Both the position numbers and the translations under genes were made by a program. From Microstegium vimineum (Eukaryota > Streptophyta > Magnoliopsida > Poales > Poaceae): a stretch of DNA of 64,000 bases. The stretch spans positions 5,368,541-5,432,540 of the forward strand of contig CM039139.1 in the NCBI GenBank assembly GCA_022036555.1, written 5' to 3'. A model generated the notes under the pieces. That model saw only the letters and a list, made by a program, of their open reading frames with translations, was not told where the DNA came from and made no database searches. Shown here piece after piece: positions 10,162 to 20,820 of this stretch; positions within the stretch are counted from its first letter, which is position 1; each line of letters opens with the position of its first letter.

Positions 10162-11197
10162 GAGACAACCAAATCGAAGTGATCGGAGGTGAGCTGAGGG
10201 GCAAGCTGGCGACGTAGCACGTGAGGAGATGCATGGTCGAGACTCGGAGACTGTCGTTTCATTAGCATGCATTGATGCATGCCAGCATGGAAATGGAGCG
10301 CTGATTTTCTCGGCAACACGCCTTAGTGCTGAATTCGTGTATGCCTTTTTTTTTTTTTCCTTTTGGCTAATTGCTGTGATGGTGTTAACAATGAGAGAAA
10401 TCGAGATATAATTAACATTTTGCTTGTCCATGATAATCATTCAAGACTATTGCTATTTATTTGTTGACAGGTTTTTTTATTAAATCTATCAGATTTCTAT
10501 ATATTTAATTGTGCTTTAAGATTTATGCCACAACTGTCTACAAGGTCGTATATATAAAAATTATGACAGATTTGATCACATAAAATTGTTGATAGATAAC
10601 TAGACACTCCCTCATTCAATAATCATATCTCGATCAGTCGAGGCTACTATCATACAGCTGTAAACTGGAGCGATTCTATTCTATCAGCCTGTTTCCAAGC
10701 ATTCCTGTAGCTAGCAAGAGAATGAGCTGTTTTGTTTCTCTCTTTTGATTTTTGGCACCTCAAGTTGGGTTCTGCGGCTTCTGCCACTGCTCTTCGAGAA
10801 GTACAGTCTGCTAGAATGGGATGTGCCGAAAATTCTAATGACCTGGAGTGGTGAAAATACATTCTCTCTTTTGTTCAATGTTGACACCGCCAATTAATGC
10901 CTGATCATCATGGAAGCTAATTGGAAGGCCTTCGCTTCAACCATTAGAGGGTTTCTGTGGTCTGTGCTGTGCACCATACCAATGTAAAAAGGTGCAGGTA
11001 AAAAAGAGACCAGTAGTACCTTTTTTTTCAGTTTATTAATTAGGTCCATGCTTCTATGGTCACTTGCAAATAAAACTTACTGCGTGGACATGTTTGAATC
11101 TGCTTTGTACCACAATCTTCTAACATCTTGAGCTAGCGGCCCTTCTTGTTCAAATAATCTAGGCCAGCTAACTTGTGGCGAAAAAAATGCTCATGCA

Positions 11198-11868
11198 AAG
11201 GGCCGGCCCTAGGGGACCGACAGGAGGTTCGATGGCGAGGGCCCAAGCAAATTAGCAGCTCAAGCCTAGATATAAATCCCCCATAGTAGATATTAAGAAA
11301 TCGCCGGTCTCTTTCTTTCCTCGGAGACGAGGAGCTACGCGCCTGCGCCGTAGTGCCGGCTGCCGCACGTCTTTGGCTGGGGAAGTGCGAAGACGGCAGA
11401 GCTGTCACCTACGGCTAAACTGTTACTTGCTGGATCGAGAATAGAACTACATGACAACATGATTAGACAAGTGAACAAATGACTATCCAGGAAATTGTCT
11501 AGGACCTAGCTTATTTTTCTTATTGAATAATTAGTTCAAATTAACTATTTTTTTAGTTTTATATATTTCCAGTAATTATAATTTGTACTCATATAGTCAT
11601 ATTTTTCTTGTAATTTAGGTGTTAAAATTTTAGAGTGCTACTTTAAAACCATTTGTCAGGGGCTGCGAAAAGAAAACGAAAAAAAACAAGAAGATCACTC
11701 TATTCAATCACAATAAGGTGCTATACGTAAGTTTTTATGTTAAGATTTTAAAATTTGTTATGGCTGCAAATTGCTATCTAAATATTATAAAGTTTTATAT
11801 ATGGTCTAGATGGACCGTCACGAGTTCGCCTGAGGGCCCTCAAAATCATAGGACCGGCACCGGCACTG
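11198..11868. mobile_element. hAT-like nonautonomous element, about 670 bp
   Basis: GGGCCGGCCCTAGGGG near the left end is the imperfect inverse of GGACCGGCACCGGCACTG at the right. The direct repeat CTCATGCA occurs at 11190-11197 and 11869-11876, an 8-bp duplication as expected for hAT transposons. The interior is AT-rich and noncoding. Confidence 0.55.
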
Positions 11869-11876
11869 CTCATGCA

Positions 11877-13422
11877 CAGTCATCTACTCCACAACCGGCT
11901 GCTTATCTTCGCAACCGGCTGCATACCAGCAATTTAATTACAGTTTGGAGTTGCAACTGAAATTGACCTGCAACTCCACAAGTATGAACTGAACAGCGGC
12001 AAAAAAAAGCTTCAGTCCCATTTCTTTGCTTCTCTCATTTTCCACACGAAGCTAAGCCGCAGGCTCACACAGCAGCAGCGCATGCAGTTAACAGGTAGCA
12101 GTAATAACCGGCCAGACTCATTTTTCCATGGATATTTTGGCGATGCCGACACGACTCGAGATCGATCGAGAGCTCTAGCAACAGATAGCAGTAACCAGAC
12201 TTGCCCCGCCACGCCTAGCAAGCGACAAGCCATCGGGACTGTGAGTCCTGCATGTGCAGTGCAGAGGAGGGGCACCGAGCACCTGCTCTCGGTTCATCGA
12301 TAAGCCATTGCGTCAAGAACGGCGGCCGGCCTGATTTTTCTGGTGTCGTCATGTGAGATGTTCAGAGGTAGTAGTACGTAGTACTACGTACTAGAAGAAT
12401 CACTCACAGCTCGCTCCTGTGGATCTGCTGATCGATCGTCTCCGCCGTACAACGAAACTTGACATCGGCCCATCACTGGTCGCGTCGGACGAGCGGCAAG
12501 CACCGACGTTCGCCGGACGGATTGAAATTCTGCACGGATTTGATGGACAGAGGTGGGGTTCAGTGGTTCATCGTCAGGAGTCAGGACATATTCTTGTTCG
12601 CGTGTCTGCTTGTAAAGCAACGACAAAATTGAGCTCAAATCGATCAGTATCAGAGAAGAAGCAACGACGTTCGTTCCGCGTAACAACAACCGCGACCTTC
12701 TGCTGATAGAACTGTAGGTACGCTGAAGGACTGCATGCTGACTGAGTAGTAGCTTTCAGCTGCTCGCACTGACGGACAGTTGGTGGTGGTCGTCTGGAGA
12801 GATCACCGTAGAGTATTCCATAGAACAGGCCAAACGACAAACGTGCTACACTGTATATCTCCGTAGAGCATCTAGACCCTGGAGGTAATACACTGTATAT
12901 CATCACTGACATGGAAATCAACAAGCTCACCTGCTCCCACATATATGCTTGAGAAAATAGAAAAGATTTAATGTCTATTATTGTTTCGAATAATTCATGT
13001 CTATTGATTTAATGGATACATATCTGATTCTTGCGATATTTTCTAAGATTTAACTTTTTAATAGCATGTGATCTGAGGATTGACGTGTGGAGGATTCAAA
13101 AGGAGTTTCAAATTACTAATAGTAAAGTATATATATGGATATTGTGTTATAAAATAAAGAGAACATTTATAGACAATCTAGTTTAGAGTATAACTCCTAA
13201 AATTCTAGCATTTTCTCAATGTTGATCTACTCGTTAAGCTCAAACCAATGTCACCCCTCACAATTTTTTGATCAATTGCAATATAAATCAAAGGGAAAGT
13301 AACTCATGTTGTCATCTTTATATCACTAGATGCTTACTATCACAACATGTTGGAGCATGGTGGAATATGTTAACAAGCTGGATATAGATAGTACTATCTG
13401 GTATGTACTTTTGAAGCATTCG
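11877..13422. other. Intergenic spacer
   Basis: Short ORFs at 12012-12942 lie on both strands and match no family. No repeat structure or RNA gene was seen. Confidence 0.5.
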
Positions 13423-14611
13423 CACGTCGTAGTGGGCTCTGCAATCTTTGCCGAGGGTTCATATTCAAGGCCCTCGGCAAAGATTTTTTTTTGTTTTTTT
13501 GAACCCTGTTTTTTATGCTATAATACATTATTTAAAACTTAGTTTTAAAATTTGGGCTAATTTTTACTTTTTTACTATATTTCCTTAATTTATTTCGTTT
13601 CGTTGATATTTTTCGAATATTTCAAATTTGAACTACAGATGAATGGAATAATACAATTTAGTGCTTCGAAAAATGTTATTCATGGTATTTGGTATATGTT
13701 GAGTTCCTATCCATGAACTCACATTAAATTTCGAGCATCTTGTTCACGGAACATGACAAGTAACTTGTCGTAAAAGTGTTTTTAAAATGTATAAAATTCA
13801 TAGAAAGTCTGAAATTCATGAAACTTGGTGAGGTGTCATGGTATCATATGTATAGTCTGTGGTAAAAATTTGAGAATGTTTCGATCAAGTTATGACGTTG
13901 GATCCATAGAACCGAGACATCTCCGCATGTGATCACATGTTATCAAATGTGGAGAAGTCTGGGTTTTAAACATGACGACATCATAGCTAGCTTGAAACAT
14001 TCTCAAATTTTTACCACATACTACACATACGATAGCATAATATCTCGCTAAGTTTCGTGAATTTCGGACTTTCTATGAATTTTATACATTTTAAAAACAC
14101 TTTTACGGCAAGTTACTCGTCATGTTCCGTGAGCAAGATGCTCAAAATTTGCTGTGAGTTCATGGATAGGAACTCAACATATACCAAATACCATGAATAA
14201 CATTTTTCGAAGCACTAAATTGCATTACTGCATTCATCTGCAGTTCAAATTTGAAATATTCGAAAAACATCAATGAAACAAAATAAATTAAGGGAATATA
14301 GTAAAAAAATTCAAAAATATCCTAAATTTTAAAATTAATTTTGAAATAATGTATTATAACGCCAAAAAAAATAGAGTTCAAAAAAACAAAAACAACTTTG
14401 CTGAGGGCACAGAAGGCCCTCGGCAAAGAATTCTAGAAAAAAAATTAAAAAAAACTCTTTGCCGAGGGCTTAACGTCCGGCCCTCGGCAAAGAGTAACGG
14501 CAGTGGCTACCGTTCGCCTTCCGGCCATTTTTGCCGAGGGCCGCTCTTTGCCGAGCCCTTTACCGAGTGTCCGAAATCTGACCCTCGGCAAAGACCCAGT
14601 TTCCAGTAGTG
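13423..14611. mobile_element. CACTA-like foldback element
   Basis: The right end, read inward on the minus strand, starts CACTACTGGAAACTGG and runs into CTTTGCCGAGGG, the terminal and subterminal repeats of CACTA (En/Spm) elements in grasses. CTTTGCCGAGGG-type repeats occur in both orientations near 13447-13490 and 14398-14595. Between them are two arms of about 450 bp (roughly 13500-13950 and 13960-14375) that are inverse complements with scattered differences, making one large hairpin. The left terminus is decayed and its exact start uncertain. There is no transposase ORF. Confidence 0.75.
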
Positions 14612-14898
14612 TCACTCCATAATATCACCTTGGACGAATGAAAATAGACAATTTGTACAAAGACACTAGTCCACCCCAAAAAGGTAGTAGCCACGAACAG
14701 AAGAACTCATCGTTACAAACATAACATCTCAATATATATCTTTATTCCTTTACGAAGATGATGAATAAGTAATTGTAAGCACACAACAACAAAGACAATG
14801 AAGTTCAATAAAATTACAGACACAAGTTCCGGTTGGTCATATATACTATTCCATGCTTCACAAAATGAATCCGTGCTTCAATGCATACACAATATACT
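14612..14898. other. 3' flank of glycine-rich gene 2
   Basis: This stretch is presumed to hold the 3' untranslated region of the minus-strand gene. Nothing else was recognised. Confidence 0.5.
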
Positions 14899-15807
14899 TC
14901 ACCAATGGCCACCGCCAATGCCACCGCCGCTGCCAAAACCGCCACCGCCACCTCCACCTAGTCCACCGCCACCTCCGGCACCACCGCCGAACCCTCCTCC
15001 TGCACCACCTCCACCGCCCAAGCCGCCACCACCACCGAACCCTCCCCCAGTACCACCTCCTGCTCCACCACCGGCACCAAACCCGCCACCACTACCTCCG
15101 CCAAGACCTCCGCCAAAACCTTTGCCTCCCCCGAAGCCACCACCTATTCCAGAACCACTGCCGCCTCCAAGGCCACCACCACCACCACCACCAAAACCGC
15201 CGCCACCACCGGCACCGCCACCAAAGCCGCTGCCGCCACCAAGACCACCTCCAGCTCCACTTCCAAATCCACCACCCACACCGCTGCCTCCGCCAAGACC
15301 ACCTCCAGCTCCACCACCAAATCCACCGCCTCCACCGAGACCACCTCCAGCACCACCACCTGCGTCGGCACTACCTCCAAACCCTCCTCCCGCGCCACCA
15401 CCAAGGCCTCCACCAGCACCACCGCCTAGGCCACCGCCTCCACCAGCACCTCCGCCAAGGCCACCTCCAGCACCACCACCTAGGCCGCCACCTCCACCAA
15501 GACCTCCGCCACCTCCAAGGCCACCACCATGCCCAAGCCCTCCTCCAAGCCCACCGCCTGCTCCACCACCACCACCAAGACCACCTCCCACACCTAGGCC
15601 GCCACCTTTTCCACCTCCAAACCCGCCGCCAAGACCTCCGCCATGCCCGAGCCCTCCACCAAACCCAGCACCACCACCGAAGCCGGCACCACCGCCCAAG
15701 TTCTGCGTCTCAAGGAACCGCGCTTCAACAGCCGCTCCGAGAGCCAGCACCACGGCCAATGCCGCGAGCTCCAAGGCCCTCACACGCCTCCCCGCCACCC
15801 TCCCCAT
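14899..15807 (-). CDS. Glycine-rich cell-wall structural protein (copy 2)
   Basis: This is an intact, intronless minus-strand ORF of 302 codons from the ATG at 15807 to the TGA at 14899-14901. The start was chosen at MGRVAG because it gives a classic signal peptide (Leu/Ala-rich core, likely cleavage after VEARF), and the TATA box is about 80 nt upstream. The ORF is open further, to 15909, but that would place the start upstream of the TATA box. After ETQNLGGG the mature part is GGGxGGG repeats with Gly-Leu, Gly-Phe and Gly-Ala units and no Tyr-rich section, unlike copy 1. Proteins of this type are secreted and incorporated into the wall of vascular or protoxylem cells; the role here is inferred. 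It is a tandem paralogue of copy 1. Confidence 0.85.
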   Translation of the reverse strand: MGRVAGRRVRALELAALAVVLALGAAVEARFLETQNLGGGAGFGGGAGFGGGLGHGGGLGGGFGGGKGGGLGVGGGLGGGGGAGGGLGGGLGHGGGLGGGGGLGGGGGLGGGAGGGLGGGAGGGGGLGGGAGGGLGGGAGGGFGGSADAGGGAGGGLGGGGGFGGGAGGGLGGGSGVGGGFGSGAGGGLGGGSGFGGGAGGGGGFGGGGGGGLGGGSGSGIGGGFGGGKGFGGGLGGGSGGGFGAGGGAGGGTGGGFGGGGGLGGGGGAGGGFGGGAGGGGGLGGGGGGGFGSGGGIGGGHW

Positions 15808-15882
15808 GACGATGAGACAGTGGAGTAAATTGAGCTGTGTGTTGCTGCAGCTGTGTGATGCTTGCAGCCAAGGACGCTGCAT

Positions 15883-15892
15883 GTTTATATAG
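15883..15892 (-). promoter_or_regulatory. TATA box of glycine-rich gene 2
   Basis: The minus strand reads GCTATATAAAC here, about 80 nt upstream of the ATG at 15807. It shares the GCTATATAA core with gene 1. Confidence 0.7.
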
Positions 15893-18287
15893 CGGAGCCG
15901 ATGGATCAAGTGAAGCGAGTGGGCATGGAGTGTCGAGAGGTAGCTAGCAGAGCAGGCTCATGTGTACGTTGAGTTTAATGCAGGTAGTTGCACACCAGGC
16001 TAGCAATCAAAAGTCACGTCTCAACTGTGACAGCCTCAGCCTCCAAAGGAAAGGCAAGCCGCCCGCGCCAGCTACAGCTAGCGAGGAGACACGCTGAGCG
16101 GGATGGAATGGAAGAAACCCGCCGGGGCCTCAGTCAGTCAAGGGCCGGGTAGCGAGGCGAGGAACAGATAGAGCAGAGCACGTACGACATGGGCGAGCGC
16201 GCGGAGCTGAGACGACGCGTCTGGCCGTGTCACATCCCGGGCCCTTTTCGATCGGCACAGAGACTTTGTGCAATGCGTCTGAGGCGGCTCGTAATCGTAG
16301 CGTAGCCGATCGATGCCGGGAGCGGATTCGGTTGGTGAGCTGTGACTCTCCGAGCAGACAGGCAGACGGGGCGCGCGGAAGCGGAACAGGGGCGCATGCA
16401 GGCCGGGCCGGGACGGGACGCCGGTGCATTTATGGTTGACGCGCTTGGTTGACCGGGTGGCCGCCGGGCGCTGCTCAACCAACTGATCTGACGAGCCAGA
16501 GCGCGCGCCGGCGACGCATGCATGCATGTTACCTTGTTGGACAAACGTACATGGATACGATACGGATGCGCCCATGCCACCGAGTGTCACGGTGCCGCGG
16601 CGCTTTTCGATCGTTTCCTACCGGCCGGTATACTACACACCACGTAGAGTCATTTTTTACGTACGCGCGCATTTCGTGCTCGTATTATTTCTTCTTCTAC
16701 CTGGCTGGCAAGTGGCAGCTGTACGCACGCACGGCTGGCCGGCACGCGGGACGTGATTGTAGGTACGTGCTGAGACACACCGGTACGTACGCTACGGTGT
16801 GTGAGTGTGAGACCTGCCGCTTTTTGCATCACAGGTAGTAGTACGTCTCAAGCTTCGTAGCGAGCGAGTCCCCCCACGCGCGCTGTCGTCCCAGTATCGA
16901 TCAGAACTGATCGATACACGTACAACGCTGATGCCACGTACTGCATGCCGACAGTATATAGATAGCCGGTGAGAGCAGTGTAGCGTAGCCGCGTAGGTAC
17001 GTAGTAGCCACAAAAGATATATAGTCTGTTATCTGTATGTGCATGGCCTCTGGTTTGTGGCTTTTAACTTTGGAGTCATGCATACCACGCCACAGTCACA
17101 ACTTACAACTTTCAACGATACATTACGAAAGCTACTACTAACCACCTGCTTGCACACTCTCGCTTTCTATCTGGCTGGCCGGCCTGACTGTCCTGTAAAT
17201 GACTGACTACTAGTACTAATAGGGGTAAGAAAATTCACCCCCCTAGCTAGTAATAAGACCTAGTATACGCTTGCATAAACACAGAGTACATTTTTTTAAT
17301 TTACACAGAGGTGGGCCAAAATTTGATCGATTTTTTTTTAGAAAAAAGAAAAGGTTCAGATTTATGATATTGATATTATTAAATTTATCATAGAATATTT
17401 TTTCGTAAGGTGTTCATTTTATATTATAAATTTTTTTATTCTTTTTTTATAAAATTAGTCGGTTTCTAGAATTTGATTTATTTAGATAAAGAAAGTAGTC
17501 CTTGCCTGATCCCAACATGCATACCCACAGATTTGCCAACCCACCGCCATCAATAGTGCTAAAACGAAGACCACGACCAGCGCCAAGTCGAAAAAGGCGC
17601 CCTGCATCATGCATGGAAGGCTAACTACCGGCGAGGCATGAGCTGATGAGCTGCACAGAGAAAAAAGGTGCACCGTGTGCCCTATGCCCCTATACACGCA
17701 GAAGCAGCATTTAATCTCACATGCAGCTGCCGCATAGCGCATACACTTGCATAGTTGCATGATGTAAGTATTATGATAGTAGGAGGAGGGATACAGATAC
17801 TACAGATGAACGCACACTTTGTCTCGGTACTAGACATGTTAGCTGTTAGGTGCATGTCCATTACTCCATTCGGTCGATGTTTTGTTGTGAACATTCCGCA
17901 AATATATAAAGTCCAACCTCACTAAATAGCAAATTAAATCTTGAATTAGAGCAAGTATAATAAGATGGTATAGACAGGCTATAAGAGTTAACACAATCAA
18001 AATTTAATTATAAGATCAGTCTTAGTAGAGTTTCATCTGATTTGTAACTCGAGTGAGCTATAGATTTTCCTTTCATTAAGCAAAGTCTAATATCGTCAGG
18101 CATGCATCTACTGTTCTTCACAAAAGAAAATAAGCAGTAGCAAGCACAGCCGAACAGACTACCACACCTTATGGTCACCGTGGTAAGGACTGTGACGTGT
18201 TTCAATATGTAGTCGCCAACGAGGATTGTGAGATGTGATAAAATTGGTTATTGTGGACGATGAACAAGGCAACACCCGATTCAGTAT

Positions 18288-18331
<44 letters not shown>

Positions 18332-20820
18332 ATTATGTCTTCTTTCACATAATCTTGCAAGGTTTAGGGTTTATGGTTTAGCTCATTAATATGCTTTGTT
18401 TCCTTGTCACCCATGCACTCGTTACAACATGCTAGCAAGTGCAATAAGCCACCGTATGCTTTCAGGTTAGATTACATGTCATTGTCTCACACCACGCCAA
18501 TCGGCATTTCATCGAACATCTATTGTGCTCGTTGAATGCATGTCACTTGATCCACAAACTTGACATCTTTCCTCATGGCTGCAGCAGAACCCTCCAGACG
18601 CATTCCATCCAACACCTAATTCACAACATCCATGTCAGGTTCCAAGGTAAATGATGGATCACTAGCATGAGTAAAGATCGTCATTCAATTGGCTTCTTCT
18701 TCAATAAACCATGATGGTCAAACACTTGATGAAATTCTCCATCCCACATCACTTTCTAAGAAGACAATTGTACATCTCTGTGTTGACAAATCAATGACAC
18801 CCTTGCCCAACATCAGTTCACCTGGTGACACTACCAGATCAGACCACTCCATCATCATCTCTCCATCTAAGACCTTATTTGGACGCACATGTATCTACTT
18901 TGAACCATATGTTAGATTGATATTAAAGTAAAACGTAGTGTAAATCTATTCTAATTCACTCAACACATGTGAGTTGAGGTAAGTACATAGACATCCAAAA
19001 AACGCCTAAATGTTACATTTCCTCATCCCAAACCACTTCTACAAGAGACAATAAGGCGAACACTGCTTGCCAACTCAATTGTTGTGGCATTCCCACAAAC
19101 ACCATGGGAGCAAAACGTGGAACATGAGCTTGCCTCTTCAATCATGCTGCCCAACGAAAGGAATATGAGGACTATGTTAGCGTCGCACGCAGGTACTTGT
19201 GGTGGTCGCCGCCGCCAAGAGTCGGGGGTGCCTCGATCGGAAGCCACTAACCCATCGAGCGTGGCTAACGGCTCCACCAATGTTGTCGCTTCAACACCAC
19301 CGCTGCCTGCAAGTTGCATAGTCACTAGTATTTTAACCTATTCAAACAGCACGGGTTCCACAACACCTTGGACACCAATTTTCAAGCGAACGTTTTTCTT
19401 TCTTCGAATAAAAGAATGGCAAAATTTCAAAGGAAATCTAGATTAGGATGCACTAGAACTGGAAAGGCCTGCGAAATACAACTGTGGGATATGAAATAAC
19501 CCCTTATGCATAGTATAGAACGGTTTACAGATATATAGGTCTGATTGCTTGCATGTATAACTCCTTCATATCACCATAATGCAAATTGAGCTTGTTTAGT
19601 TATCAAGATAGAGTCCTATACGGGCTAGCAATATTCTCAAAGTTTGGCAGCCTACTATTCGCTCAAATATGGGGTATCTAGCTATGCAAGTGAGAGCTTG
19701 CATTCGCACAGCAGTCGACGGCTGGGCCTTTGTATTCCCTCTGCATTCTCCCGCACTCCTAATTGTGCAGCGATTCATAGGTGTCTATGTACATGTACGC
19801 TCACCTTCTTTTCCCCATTTACTCCTTCCTCCCTCATGTTTTTTTTCAACAGCTTCCTCCCTCACGTTCCCTTCAGCTCTCGATTCAACACGGCTGCTGC
19901 TTGATTCAACGCCGTTGCGGCTCGATTCGTCGCCTAGCCCTGTCTCCCTGCTCTCCGGACTCCGGTGGCTCCTTGCCGCCAGTGGCACGCTGTGTCATGC
20001 AGTTAACCACATCTTCCTGTGCATTCATCCTCACCAGCGAAACCTAGGACCATGAGGAACCTCTCACTGCTCTCGCATGTCATGTCCACTGTTGGTGATC
20101 TGAAGAGACTCGCCGCCTTGACACGCTACACGTACGGTGACTCTTTTCGGGACCTAAAGTGACTTGTTCGTTTAAACTTATCAACCTAATTCATCAATCA
20201 TAATACAATATTTTTCTTTCATAACAAAATAACACGACTTATCCGTCACCAAAACCACGAGCCAAATAAACCACTAGCCGAACAGATCTCCCACTTCCGT
20301 ATCTCCCATGTTCCAGGCGCTCAGATGCAGACCCCATGAACTGAAAGCATAGCCACCCAACCAAACACATATGTTTGTATTCGCTTGTGCAGCCTAGCAT
20401 GGAACCAATCACGCGCACAATACAATAAAACTTTTTATTCAAGTGAACCAAACAACAGCAAGTTGTATTGTTGTTAAAGGTATGCTGCATAACTACTATA
20501 TGTTATGCAATATAGTACACGCAACCAATCAGACTCATATAAGCTATAATATGTACTACGAGGAACTGGTCATGAACCTATGCTAAGAGCCACATTTGCC
20601 GCTGTGTACATAACTATCCGCATGGACTCTCGTGAATACCCAAACTTACAGCGGTGCACGGAAAACAGCCGCCTCAATAACACTCAAGCATTGAATTGCC
20701 ATGCCATGGCCGCTTTGATTTGTTTCCAGGCTTCTTGCAGATTAGGCACCCTCTTATCAGGGGACCTAAGTTACCTAATCGACCGAGAAGTTAGGTGGGG
20801 TCAGTGCGGATCTTAACATG
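15893..20820. other. Spacer between glycine-rich gene 2 and PHYB
   Basis: Promoter-proximal sequence to about 17.0 kb is GC-rich. An AT-rich Stowaway-like remnant lies near 17.33-17.49 kb and a (CT)n microsatellite near 18.3 kb. Between 18.4 and 19.45 kb are plus-strand ORFs (18689-18931, 19084-19446) of unknown nature that may be a decayed transposon. Pyrimidine-rich sequence lies at 19.8-19.9 kb and AT-rich MITE-like sequence at 20.15-20.5 kb. No conserved gene was recognised. Confidence 0.5.
18292..18329. repeat. (CT)19 microsatellite
   Basis: An uninterrupted CT dinucleotide run of 38 nt is present. It would be a polymorphic marker close to the 3' side of PHYB. Confidence 0.95.

Larger units (their letters stand above)
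9504..11189. other. Upstream region of glycine-rich gene 1 and spacer
   Basis: GC-rich sequence to about 10.1 kb is followed by AT-rich DNA. The region contains a poly(G) tract and a poly(A) tract. ORFs here overlap low-complexity sequence and are not supported as genes. Confidence 0.5.

Noticed and set aside
14798..15892. 364-codon proline-rich ORF on the plus strand
   Set aside because: It is the antisense of glycine-rich gene 2: GGN codons read as CCN/NCC on the other strand. Signal peptide, TATA box and paralogue all support the minus strand.
18689..19446. Protein-coding gene downstream of PHYB
   Set aside because: ORFs on both strands, no motif, no splice structure; possibly a decayed transposon.
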